Source: Phascolomyces articulosus
Taxonomy: Eukaryota > Mucoromycota > Mucoromycetes > Mucorales > Lichtheimiaceae
NCBI GenBank assembly: GCA_025677815.1
Contig: JAIXMP010000009.1
Span: 248,001-312,000, forward strand
Direction of reading: 5' to 3'
Length of the DNA stretch: 64,000 nt
A program made the position numbers and the translations under genes. The notes under the pieces were generated by a model that saw nothing but the letters and a program-made list of their open reading frames with translations, did not search any database and was not told the origin of the DNA. Each line of letters opens with the position of its first letter. The first letter of the stretch is position 1. Below are positions 24,636 through 35,924 of this stretch, in pieces.

Positions 24636-27381
24636 ATGCCATTCCGTTCCCATGTGACCGGTGCTGTAGCACCCACTACCACAGTAGACGGTCGGGAAAA
24701 ACAACAACAGTTACCACAACAACCACGGAAAAAGCCAATTCTATTAAGTGTTCGTGCTTCAGATTATTTTATATTTGCAACAGCAGCCATTGGACTCTTT
24801 ACTAGTGTAAGCAATGAACGATATATAGTGATTTTAATAATAAAATTTGGATTCAAAGATAACTTTTACTGTATTGAATGGATGATAGACCTATGTCCAA
24901 CTATTATCTTGTTCATTACATGCATAACTTTAAAAATAATCTCTCCTATTTTTTTATATCTTGTTCTAACGATAACAAATGCCATGTCATCTTTATAATC
25001 ATATCATAATAATAGACATTTGTTCATTCTATTTTATTTCCCTTATCACCGTTTATTATTGATCGAATAAACCATAAAGACGAAGTGTCACACGATAGTA
25101 GCGATTCACCATTTTCAGCAGCGAGTGATGCCGAAACATCAAGAGATACAGGTATCCTTGTAGCTTTATATGCTGCCGGTCTTTTAGGTATTAAAACTTT
25201 TTGTTATAAATTGAATCATTTTATAGTTTATTTTGCTGATGTAAATCAATACCCCTAATAATTTTATATTTGCCACCGTTCAAATCTTTTTATTCATCAA
25301 TATTGCCACTCATTACATTTATGTTTTATATATAATAACAAACTTTTATATAAATATTCATACGATATCACCATTTAATTCACATCCAAACAAATATAAA
25401 AAATAGCTGGATCACCTGTTTTTGGTTGGTTAGGTGATAAAATACAACAACGTCGCATTCCCATGTTATTAGGCATCTCTGCTTCCATTGCTGCCAATCT
25501 CATGTTCATGTTTGCAATAGCATATTGGATGTTACTCCTGGCAAGATTTCTGCAGGGTGTTTCTAATGCTTGCGTCTGGACAATGTCACTCTGTTTAATT
25601 GCAGATAATTGGCCAGAGAATCAGTTAGGTATACCTAGTTCTTTCATATTTTCTTTTTTGCTTATTTTTTTTCTTATGCCGTTATATTCTTGATAGGACA
25701 CTAACATTAAAAAAATAGGATTTCAAATGGGTAAATTGTTTGGTTTCTATCCACTAGGTATTGTCACTGGTTTGCCTGTTGGAGGTAAGATAAACTAAAG
25801 TTTAAACCCAGAAATGCGAAATTATGCATGCTAACGAGACCTTGTTTAACTTCTCTTTACTCCTTGAAAAAACTATGAAATAGGCAGTAAGTTTTTACAA
25901 TGAATATATTATATATACATTCTGTAATATCATTATACAAATACTTATATATGTTATATATATTAGTTCTTTATTCAAAATTAGGACATCAAGCACCTTT
26001 TATTGCATCCATGACTTTATGTGGTATTGATTTTTTTATGCGACTAGTTATCGTAGAAAGATGTCATTTACCAAAGGAATGGTTTGGTAAATCAGGCGAC
26101 TTGGAAAACTCAACTAGTAACAAAGATCAAATACGTGCCATTGCATCAACTTCGCAACATCGATTACCGGATATTTCAACCACTCACACCAACATTAGTA
26201 GCTCTTGTTACAGTTTTAGCGATGATTTCACTACTAATTACGATAGTAATAATAATAATCCAACAAAATCAAAAGTAACTTTAAGACGATTACTTCAAAG
26301 ACCTCGACTACTTGTTTCTCTTAATCTTACAATGGTGGTTGCTGCTGCAATGAGTTCATTTGAGGTAAATCTTAACTCGATCTGATTATTTTCAAATGAT
26401 AGTAAAAAAAAGAAATGACTTGTTTCTAGATGAAAATTTTAACCTGATTACATTTTATTATTCTTTCTCCCTCCAAAACTGAACCTCTCTTACCCTTTTT
26501 TTTTCGTCTTCTGTCTCCCCTTAATTTTTGAAAGACTATATTGACGATGCGTTTAGCTACAGAATGGCATTTTGATGAAGCAGCTTGTGGTCTTATACTG
26601 CTTTCCTTTATGGTTCCAAGTATTGCAGCAGGTGCTATCTGTGGATGGTTCTGTGATAAATATGGAACAAAGATTGTTGCTTTGATATCACTTACCATGA
26701 TTGCTCCGATGATCATGCTGGTGACAATTCCTAACAGAACTACGCCTTTTTGGACTTTGATCATTTATTTTGCTTTGGGTGGTTCAGCCATGGCAGGTTG
26801 TCAATCGACTGTATTTCCAGAAATTGCAGATGTTGTTTCCAATGAAAATGGGAATTCTAGTGAAAAAGATGGTCTAGCAACAAGTTATGCATTATTCAAT
26901 GCAGCATACGGAACAGGTATAAATAACAATAATAATATTAGAACTGATATATATATATATAAGTATTATTTATACTAATATTCAACCATTGAATTTAGGT
27001 ATGTGTGTTGGACCAATCTTGGCTGGTTTCCTTTATGGATCCATTGGTTTCTTCTGGTTATGCGCTATTATAGCATTTATGTTTGTAATCTGTATTCCAT
27101 TTGCTTATTTTTATACTGGTCAAAGTCGAAGACTCATTGATCGCTCCAAGAAAATCAAACATACAATAACATGCACTTCCTTATCTTTACCATCTAATCA
27201 ACTCACTGCTGGTACAGCATCTAATAACGCACTTCAACAACATCCTTCACGTCATTGTCCACCACCTACACTTTTCCTTAATAATAGCCCACATAGTAAT
27301 AACCCTACTTCTAGTAATAATAACAACAATAGTACTATTACCAACAGCAGCATGATGAACAACAATAGTAGTATTATTTGA
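24636..27381 (+). CDS. Major facilitator superfamily transporter with a 3-nt micro-exon
   Basis: Eight exons (24636-24806, 25016-25187, 25407-25628, 25719-25784, 25884-25886, 25967-26364, 26535-26916, 26999-27381) give 598 residues. The architecture is 12 membrane segments with a long acidic first loop (DEVSHDSSDSPFSAASD) and an Asn/Ser-rich tail. MFS motif A is GWLGDKIQQRR, and its half-repeat GWFCDKYGTK occurs in the second half. FLQGVSNACVWTMSL fits the motif B region. GLPVGGILYSKLGHQAPF is the conserved G-x-P-x-GG block found in drug:proton antiporter and VMAT-like families. Joining 25784 straight to 25967 would lose one glycine of that block (VGVLY). Including the bases GCA at 25884-25886 restores VGGILY; they have a TAG before them and GTAAGT after. 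The substrate is unknown. Confidence 0.85.
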
Positions 27382-27770
27382 TTTTTTTTCCCTACACAAA
27401 CTACACAACACTACAACAAAAACTATATTTATAACATACCAAATTCTTTCTTTTTTTTTCTGTAACTTGTTTTTTTTTTCTGTTGTAATTTTTTTTCTTT
27501 TATTCAAGTTTTTCTATACTTATTGTTTTCCAAAAAGGACATTATTATCAAACAACATATCATATGCCTGTTAATTTGCAATAATGGTTTATATCCATCA
27601 TCATCATCTCGGTTTTTATTATTCTTATAAATTATAATATAACTACTGTCATTATATTGTAATAGTTATATTTTTTGTAGTCAAATATTTACTGTCAGAT
27701 AGTTTTTATGATGAACATAGTTTGTAAAAATATATTTTATGAAAATAATGTCTTTAGATAGAGTGTAAAA

Positions 27771-27788
27771 ACGGCCATTTATGGCCGT
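27771..27788. promoter_or_regulatory. Perfect inverted repeat, CGG-N10-CCG, upstream of RPL2
   Basis: ACGGCCAT, two T, then ATGGCCGT form a perfect 8-bp inverted repeat in otherwise AT-rich DNA, ~330 bp before the RPL2 start. The half-sites CGG...CCG are those read by dimeric Zn2Cys6 regulators. Binding is inferred only. Confidence 0.4.
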
Positions 27789-27980
27789 AAGAGTCATGCA
27801 CATATTTAATTACGAGCGGAAATGGATAAGACTAGGATTTAACCCCAGCGGCTTTGCAATCTTATTGGTGGCAACACAAGGCTATACTTGATCTTCCTCT
27901 TTCCACCTTGTAAGTAGTGTGTGTAAGGGGTAGATATGGAAAAGAAAGCATGGACGAGAGAGAAGATGAGAAATACAATC

Positions 27981-28041
27981 ATGGATGAAATGGATGGATT
28001 CAATAATGGATGGATCGAATGGATGAAAAAAAGAACGATGG
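27981..28041 (+). repeat. ATGGATG repeat cluster before RPL2
   Basis: Four or more ATGGATG units, several extended to ATGGATGGAT, occur within 60 bp, about 75-135 bp before the RPL2 start. A similar cluster is in intron 1 of RPL14. Confidence 0.75.
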
Positions 28042-28114
28042 ATTTTAACCCGCTATTTTTTTTTTTTTTACATTTTCCATTGGGGAATCATTATATATAA
28101 CAGCATAGTTAAAA

Positions 28115-29178
28115 ATGGGTCGTGTCATTCGTGCTCAAAGAAAAGGTGCCGGAAGCGTCTTCAAGGCCCATACTGTCGGTCGCAAGGGCGCTGCTCAATT
28201 CCGTGTCCAAGACTACGCTGAACGTCACGGTTATATTCGTGGTCTTGTCAAGGAAATTGTCCACGATCCTGGACGTGGTGCTCCTCTTGCCAAGGTATAT
28301 ATATCTTTTTCATTCTACTTGAAAAAAAGTTAATGATTTATTAATTATTTATTTGCAATTCTTTTCTCATAAATTCATTTTAGGTCGTCTTCCGCGATCC
28401 CTACAAGTACGTATTTTCTTTTATAACAACAATAATAAACGACGAAATGAACATCTCACCAAATAAGAAAATAAAAAAACCTAACCAATCGAACGACATT
28501 GTTTATTTTGGAATTAATAATAAATTAGGTACAAGCTTCGCACCGAAACTTTCATTGCCACTGAAGGCATGTACACTGGTCAATTCGTGTACTGTGGTAA
28601 GAAGGCTTCGTTGAACATTGGTAACGTTTTGCCCGTTGCCTCCATGCCCGAAGGTACCATTATCTGTAACGTCGAAGAAAAGGCTGGTGACCGTGGTGCT
28701 CTTGCCCGTACCTCTGGTAACTACGCTACCATCATTGGTCACGGCGAAGACGGTAAGACCCGTATCCGTATGCCTTCTGGTTCCAAGAAGATCATTCCCT
28801 CTACTTCCCGTGCCTCTATTGGTGTCGTTGCTGGTGGTGGTCGTATCGACAAGCCCCTTTTGAAGGCTGGTCGTGCTTTCTTCCGTGCTAAGGCTAAGCG
28901 TAACAACTGGCCCCGTACTCGTGGTGTTGCTATGAACCCCGTTGACCATCCTCACGGTGGTGGTAACCATCAACACATTGGTAAGGCTTCTACCATCAGC
29001 CGTGCCGCTCCCCCAGGTCAAAAGGTAATATTTTTTTCTGTTTGTGCGATTGTTGTAAAAATTTGTAAAAGAATATCAAGTTACTAATTACGATAATGTA
29101 AAATCATAATAGATTGGTCTTATTGCTGCCCGTCGTACTGGTCTTCTCCGTGGTACCAAGAAGGTCAAGGACCAATAA
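28115..29178 (+). CDS. RPL2: 60S ribosomal protein L2 (uL2)
   Basis: Four exons (28115-28294, 28384-28406, 28529-29024, 29113-29178) give 254 residues, the same length as yeast Rpl2. The start [20 protein letters not shown] and the block [18 protein letters not shown] are diagnostic for uL2. That block contains the histidine region near the peptidyl-transferase centre. The 23-nt second exon encodes VVFRDPYK across its junctions. Strong bias to C-ending codons fits very high expression. Confidence 0.97.
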
Positions 29179-29956
29179 ATCTTTTAATAAATGTATATTG
29201 TCTGCATTGTTTCTACATCTCATTTTTTTTGCCTGGATTTATATATGTATATATTTTTTGAATTGTTATTTACAAGATTGGTTTGTTTTGGTGGTGATGG
29301 TGAGCAGCAGCTTTTGTTTTTGCATGTTGAAATTGGAACAAGGATGGATGGGGAAATGTTTAGCTCAAAGCTGCTTATGAGTGAAATGAGCGTATATTTA
29401 TGAAAAAAAATTTCCACTTGAAAATAAGTGGAACATATGAATATATGTTGAATACGATGAATTAAAGCGTATGTTAAACCTTGGTCTTCCACTCTATATA
29501 ATCGCACTCAAATTTATGTCGATCGAAGGTTTTAATTCATTCTAGTGGATAGGAGTGTGGACCTTTCTTTTTATCACTCGATTTATTTACTTTTTACAAA
29601 GAAACACAGCATATACTTGGTGGAGAACTTATAGTAGCAGGTTTTGTAACTTACAAGCAAAAAAAAAACCATTTCGTCCCTGCTTTGGGTGTCTGAATGA
29701 TCATTATCATGATTAAAGCTGTCCAATTCAATAAGTTTTTTGAGCATGGAGTTGTGTAATATTGTTTCTTCTTCTACTGTCAGTATATCATAATTATGAC
29801 GAAAGGAGGTCTTACCGATTGTTTATGTTTATGCCAATAACAAACAGATAGCCCGCATAAGCGTGCGGAATTATTATTTGCAAAGAAAGCTGTATATATA
29901 TGATAATTACCTTTTTACTATTTTGTTTGCTTCCCAAAAAAAATTATATGTATATC
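29179..29956. other. Intergenic region RPL2 to DNA ligase I
   Basis: This is 3' sequence of RPL2, then the promoter of the ligase. A second in-frame ATG at 29900 lies 19 codons before the chosen ligase start. No separate gene is seen. Confidence 0.5.
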
Positions 29957-32900
29957 ATGTCAAAACGAAAAAAGAATAATATAAATGAACGACCTGTAGG
30001 TCTTGAAGTATTCTTTGAGAATCAACGAAAACGTCAGCACATGCTAGAACAAGAAGCCTATGGCGATGGATTAAATACATTTCATCTCGAAATGAATCAA
30101 AATGTTGATCAAGCAACAAATAAAGCAATACCATCGAATACCAAAAAGAACACCACTATAGTACCTGTCCTTCATAAAACAGAGTTGGTGCCCGATAAAG
30201 AAACCAAAGACGTTGTGAATAGTAAGCAAAATGAGAAAGGACCGCTATCTCATGCTCAAACATCACCCGCCGCAGCAACATCATCACCATCAAAGACACT
30301 AACTGCTAAAGAAGAATCAAGCGGCTACATACTGGATCAAACAATATCAAATTGTAAAATTATTGAACCATCACAACCTTTAACTACAGACCCTTTAATA
30401 TTCGATCCAGTAATCTACCCTATAGGATTGTGGCCAACAAAATACATCCAGAAACAACCAGCATTCTCATCACCGGAAAGCATTGCTTCTACTACTATTT
30501 CAGCTCCTTATAGTTTTCTTGCACAAGCATTTGCCATGATTGCAGAGACCAGCTCCCGCACAGCGATTATACATATTCTTTGTAACATGCTACGTGTTTT
30601 AATAATACATACACCTTCTGATCTTCTTCCAGCACTTTGGCTTTGTTCCAATTCTATTGGTGCATCCTATAAGGGTATAGAACTTGGTATTGGCCCATTG
30701 GTTTTAACCAAAGCATTGACATCTGTATCAGGGGCAACGCGACAAAAATTATACCAACTTTATAAAGACCATGGTGATTGGGGAGATGTAGCATACGCAG
30801 CTAAGACATCGGTACGAACAATTGTTCAGCCAAAACCGCTGACGATTGCTGGTGTTTTTGATACCCTCAATATAATTGCTTCTGTGAAAGGCAAAGGCAC
30901 AGTAAATGAAAAATGCAAACACGTTCAGCGTTTATTGCTTGCTGCCAAGGATATTGAAGCACGTTATATTGTTAGAACCTGTGTAGGTAATTTACGAATT
31001 GGCGCTGTTGGAACCACCGTATTGGTTTCATTCGCTCATGCCTGCGTATTATCACTTACTCCACCACAACAATCATCAGCATCACCTTCATTACATGGAG
31101 CATTGATGGAAACATGGCATGAGAAGGAATCAGAAAGAACAACATTAATCCGTTGTGACGGTGATTCGGTGGAAACACTGGTACAAAAGATGAAACATGC
31201 AGAAGCTTTGCTAAAAGAATGTTATGCTCAATGTCCAGATTGGGATGTTATCTTACCTTGGATTTTAAAATGTGGTGATATTAGTCGAATATTTGAACAG
31301 TGTGGATTGACCGTTGGTAAGAAATATCACGTAGTATACAGCATATAAGTTTTATATTAATTTCTTATTGTCAATAAATGTTCTCTGCTTTTTAATTACA
31401 TACAATAGGCGTACCACTACGTCCAATGTTAGGTCAAATTACCAAGACAATGTCCCATGTTTTTAACAAACTACAAACTCGTGCTTTTGTATGCGAATTT
31501 AAATATGATGGGCAGGTTGGTTTATATTTTCTATGTAAGAAATTTGAAAATCGACTTCTTTTTTATATTTTTTCATTTATAACGAATATTAATGTAACAC
31601 CATCATGATTATACGTATAAAATATATAGCGTGCTCAGATCCATATGGATGTTGGAGGAAACATACGTATTTTTAGTCGTCACCTTGAGGTAGATATATT
31701 TGTTGACTACTGTAAAGTTATTTATTTACATAACGTAAAGATATCTAGTGAAAAGTATAATATTAAATATCTATACGTAATAGGATATGACAGATAAATA
31801 TCCGGACATCGTTAGTTGTTTACCACATATTAAAAAGTATCAAACTACGTCCTTTATCATGGATGCTGAGATTGTCGCCATCAATGAACAAGGAAAAATC
31901 CTCCCTTTTCAAATACTTAGCAATCGAGAACGTAAAAACGTTGCACTGGAGAAGATCAAAATCAACGTTGTAAGTATAGTGTAAATAAATTATTTGAATA
32001 GTAGTTGGTATATAATAGTAGATTGAACATAATACTAAAATAGAATTTTATTATATAAAAAGTGCATATTGGCATTTGGTAATTTTTAATAGAAAAGATT
32101 ATGGAATTTTCATTGATGAGAAAGAAAAAATATTTAACACTTGTTGTAAAATAACAATACTAATAATAATAGATTTAATGTATCTGAATGACAAGTCATT
32201 ACTTCGTTTATCATTTCGGGAACGTCGTGTATTACTCAAACAGCATTTTGAACCTGTTGAAAATAAATTTAACTTTGTTAATTCTATTCAAGCTTCTGGA
32301 ACAGATTTAGAAGAACAAGAGAGAGTCCAAGGGTTTTTTGAAAAAAGTATCAATCAAGGTTGTGAAGGGATCATGGTGAAAGTCCTCGACCATCCAAACA
32401 ATACTTCAACAATACCAACAGTCGGAGCCAGAAGCCAAGACCTTTTAGCAACGTATGAGCCAGGTATTTAATTGTATAATAAATAAGAAATGGTGTCTGT
32501 TTATTTACATTTTGATAATATTATCATTAATGAGAGATTTTTAAATGTTTAGATAAACGGTTGGAAAGTTGGCTTAAAGTTAAAAAAGATTATTTAGAAG
32601 GAAATGGGGATTCTCTGGATTTAGTGGTAAGTTTAACTTTTGGAATGCTATATATAAATGATCCTATATACATATCCTCATTTTCCAGTTTCTGAAAGAA
32701 AAATATGTCTAATGATGATGGTACATTGTATGGGGAGGATCTAAAGCCTATAGGAGCATGGCATGGGAGTGGTCGTAAAGCGGGATGGTATTCCCCAATC
32801 TTATTGGCATGTTACAATCCTGATAACGATACTTTTGAGAGTGTCTGCAAATGCATGTCTGGTAAATAAGTAATTGTTTGTTATCCTAGAATTATCATTA

Positions 32901-33452
32901 TTTTTCTAATATTAAAGATATGTCTTAGGATTTACGGACAAATTTTATAAAGAAATGAAACAATTCTATACTGATGAAGGTGAAATGCGTCGTATTTTAG
33001 ATCACCCTCGTCGTGATTATGTAACAGACTTACAGCCAGATGGTAAATTTCGTATGATTGATTTAAATTATTTATACATATATCTGTAAAAAGTTAATTT
33101 GTTTACTAACTTGTCGAACGGAATAAGTATGGTTCGATGCAACCGAAGTTTGGGAAATCAAAGGTAGAGAAGGAGATGACAACAACGAAATATTGACTCT
33201 AGTATACTAAAAAAATGAGTGGATGATTATTAATTTTTTATCTGATGATACAATTTAGGTGCTGATATCACCATCAGTCCGTTGCATAAAGGCGCAATTG
33301 GACGTATTGATGAAAATAAAGGATTATCGCTACGATTTCCAAGATATCTTCGAACCCGAAATGATAAATCAATTTATAATGCTACTACAGGTGATACCCT
33401 AGCAGCAATGTATTCAAATCAAAAGAACTTACAACTTAACGAGGGGGAATAA
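29957..33452 (+). CDS. CDC9: ATP-dependent DNA ligase I
   Basis: Eleven exons (29957-31316, 31409-31515, 31630-31689, 31784-31969, 32063-32078, 32173-32463, 32553-32626, 32747-32861, 32929-33042, 33128-33163, 33259-33452) give 850 residues. The N-terminal ~160 residues are low-complexity. The DNA-binding domain follows (residues ~185-450). The nucleotidyltransferase core has FVCEFKYDGQR with active-site Lys485, VCILAFDLMYL rebuilt by a 16-nt exon, and EGIMVKVLD. The OB-fold contains SWLKVKKDYL, LVPIGAWHGSGRKAGW and GLSLRFPRYLRTR. It seals nicks in replication and repair. The segment PVGLEVFF (residues 13-20) sits where a PCNA-binding box is expected but lacks the first Gln. An in-frame upstream ATG could give a longer N-terminus. 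Confidence 0.95.
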
Positions 33453-33591
33453 TTTTTTAATATATAAGAAACGGCGAAGGGAGGCTTTGCATAATAATTT
33501 TTCATTTGCCACTTGTATCCACCACTTCTTTCTTTCATTCCCCCCACATATATTTATATTTACCCCCATAAAAAAATATTCTATTATAACA

Positions 33592-34621
33592 ATGCAATCC
33601 AATTCCATAGCTACCAACACTTTATTGATGCCTAATATTCCGTCGTCATTTTTTAATTATCCAACAGCTCTGGAACATGTTCGAGCAAAGTTCGATGACT
33701 TTGGTATACTTTATGCATTTGTCGCCATGAAAGGATTTGGTCGTTTGATGATTATCTATGAAGAAACAATATGTGCTATTAAAGCAAGAGACATTTTGGA
33801 TAAGACTATTCTTTCTTGGGAAGAACATTCAGTAACAGATGGTGCTGGGATCGCAGTGACCAACGTGAGTGTAGGTGAAGAGCGACCAAACGACGATCGA
33901 TTATGGGTGGAAATTCGACTTTATTATGGTCAAGTAAGTAGTAGTATTATTAAGTGTTCGTTTTTGTTCAAATGTATAAGGATTACATATATGTATTATA
34001 TCAATAACTAAAAAAATAATTAATCAACATTCTATTTTATATAAATAATTATATCTAATCCAATCTGTTTCAAAGCATAATCCTATTAATCCAGATCCAA
34101 CACAATTCCAACTTCAAGTACCTCAAAGCGATAAAAACTTTTTGATATCACCACCAGGTTCTCCTTGTGATGATTGGAAACAAACCATGGAATCACCACC
34201 CAATACAGCTGTATTAGCATCCGATATGACACATGCCGTAGCTGAAATGTCGGATGATGATGATGATCTTGAAAATTTCCGTTTGGAAAGCCCTATGCCA
34301 AGTGATGAAGAAGAAGGAGGAAACAAGGATGAGGATGTGGGTAGTAGTGATAACAGAAAATCGCCATCCATTACACCATCTTCCTTATCACCTACAGATT
34401 CGCGTCGATCGAGTAGTACGACAGGAAGGCGACCTATATTAAAGATTGTTAATAGTAAAGGAGACCATCCTGAGTCTGAACATGTGCCCGTAATTACTGT
34501 ACAAGATTGGGATGGTGATATTGTGCCAGGATCACCCAAAGATAAAAGCCGCCGTCGCCGTCCACATGAATTCCCTAAAGCTAAAGTATTACCAACAGCA
34601 AGACCGCCTGTCAGAACATGA
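33592..34621 (+). CDS. RCN1: Calcipressin, regulator of calcineurin
   Basis: Two exons (33592-33933, 34076-34621) give 295 residues. The N-terminal half is a divergent RRM-like fold (ALEHVRAKFDDFGILYAFVAM). The second exon has the family hallmark KNFLISPPGSP followed by DW, the calcineurin-docking loop with serines usually phosphorylated by MAPK and GSK3. Near the C-terminus HVPVITVQDWD fits a PxIxIT-type calcineurin-binding motif. The family binds and modulates the Ca2+/calmodulin phosphatase. The acidic Ser-rich stretch between the two (MSDDDDDLENF ...) is longer than in short yeast homologues. The start follows an AACA context. Confidence 0.9.
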
Positions 34622-35126
34622 AAAATAAACCTTTGTTTGCTTTATCAAGTCATATCATTGCATTTTGAAGTAGGGTATTAAATTAAAATACTTTATTTTC
34701 CCATCCTTATCTTTCCTCCTTTCTCGCGCCCTCTTCTCACCCCGCTCTGGTCACTATTCAATTTTATAAGCTTGCATTATTTCATCATTTATAATTGTTA
34801 CGCGTATTGTTTCAAATACAACTTAAAACCTATTATTCGGAAATTGATAACTGAACGTAAAAATATAATAACAAACTTTGCTCTCAAATAGATCATTATT
34901 TTTGATTTATAATGTCAGAACTGAAAAGTTTAAATAAAACAAGTTGATAGTAGTTACTTTTTATTCTTTTTCTTTTCTTTCTTCTTTATTTATTCGCATT
35001 ATACGCATTATATATACATTTTCATATACAAAAAAATATTACTATTCCCTTTTTCTCTCTCTCTCTGGGATTAAACAATCGTTGCTTAAAAAACCCGACT
35101 ATTTTAAAACAATAACTTCTAAAATA
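34622..35126. other. Intergenic region
   Basis: This is 3' sequence of RCN1 and the promoter and pyrimidine-rich leader (about 34960-35075) of the next gene. Nothing else is recognised. Confidence 0.5.
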
Positions 35127-35924
35127 ATGATGGCATCATTTATGAGAAAGCTACCTAATGATAAAAAGGAGTCACTTTCTACTTATTCACAAAAAGATGG
35201 TGAAACATCTTCACCTACTAGCAATCGTCGTTGGAAACAAGAAGCTCGATTAGAAAGAAAAGTAATGGCTACTTGGTGTAATCGACAACGTAAGCAACTA
35301 GTCATGTTACAACACCGTGGAACAGATACAGTCATGGATACAGTATCAGGCAAACTGCATTATATTGAAAAATCAGCTCCATCCATCTTACCTTACCCAC
35401 ATTTTCATCGACGACGAAATGGAGAAAGGCCCAAAAAACTAGAAGAATCCCAGCAAGAATTGTACTACGACAGGACATATAATGACGCTCACAATGATGT
35501 CAATTTTGAAGATGTTATCGATTATAAAGAAATTTACCAAGATGCTCAAGACCAATTACAACCACGACCACTCAGTATCAGTGATCCTATTTTGACAACG
35601 ATGGAACAAGAGGAGAGCAAACTTGGAGGGTCCAAGGTAGCATTGTTTGAGCGTGCTACCGAATTAAGATGGATTAAAAAAGTATTTCGTCGTCATCGAG
35701 CTGATGATGAATCTCCAATAGAACAAATGAAAAATAAAGGGAAAAAAATACTTATTCCTCCTGCTGATTTTCCCAATGAGGATACCATGAACATATGTAC
35801 TCTCGTAGACCCTTTATATTATCCTACTGCTACAGTGATGACGACGATGTTACGTGTCAACAGTAACTTTTACAACAATGAAAGGGCTCAATTGGAAGTC
35901 ATTGGGAAAGAAAAGGAAGGTTAG
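35127..35924 (+). CDS. Unrecognised protein, 3' end uncertain
   Basis: I do not recognise the family. One open exon from the ATG at 35127 (another ATG follows at once) gives 265 residues if read to the TAG at 35922-35924. The protein is basic at the N-terminus (RRWKQEARLERKVMATWCNR), then Asp/Glu-rich with IDYKEIYQDAQDQL, then basic again (LRWIKKVFRRHR). There is no signal peptide or membrane segment. A further 48-codon open stretch at 36032-36175 (QRLHWVILETLNNLAA ... FGGYIL) follows an ACAG acceptor and looks coding. An intron from the weak donor GTCATT at 35898 to 36031 would join it in frame. The longer product would end at 36175. Confidence 0.6.
   Translation: MMASFMRKLPNDKKESLSTYSQKDGETSSPTSNRRWKQEARLERKVMATWCNRQRKQLVMLQHRGTDTVMDTVSGKLHYIEKSAPSILPYPHFHRRRNGERPKKLEESQQELYYDRTYNDAHNDVNFEDVIDYKEIYQDAQDQLQPRPLSISDPILTTMEQEESKLGGSKVALFERATELRWIKKVFRRHRADDESPIEQMKNKGKKILIPPADFPNEDTMNICTLVDPLYYPTATVMTTMLRVNSNFYNNERAQLEVIGKEKEG

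Larger units (their letters stand above)
27382..28114. promoter_or_regulatory. RPL2 upstream region
   Basis: This holds the 3' end of the MFS gene and the promoter of RPL2. A TATATATAA run lies at about 28091-28100. A GTAAGT at 27910 and a CATAG at 28104-28108 could delimit an intron in the leader, but this is only a possibility. An 18-bp inverted repeat and an ATGGATG repeat cluster are listed separately. Confidence 0.5.

Noticed and set aside
27820..27880. tRNA-like stretch (GGATTTAACCCC) upstream of RPL2
   Set aside because: The B-box match is poor, no A box lies at the right distance and no cloverleaf stems can be drawn by eye. I saw no convincing tRNA or snoRNA anywhere in the window.
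29220..29507. ORFs on both strands in the RPL2 3' region
   Set aside because: They overlap each other, lie in the probable 3' UTR and have no domain.
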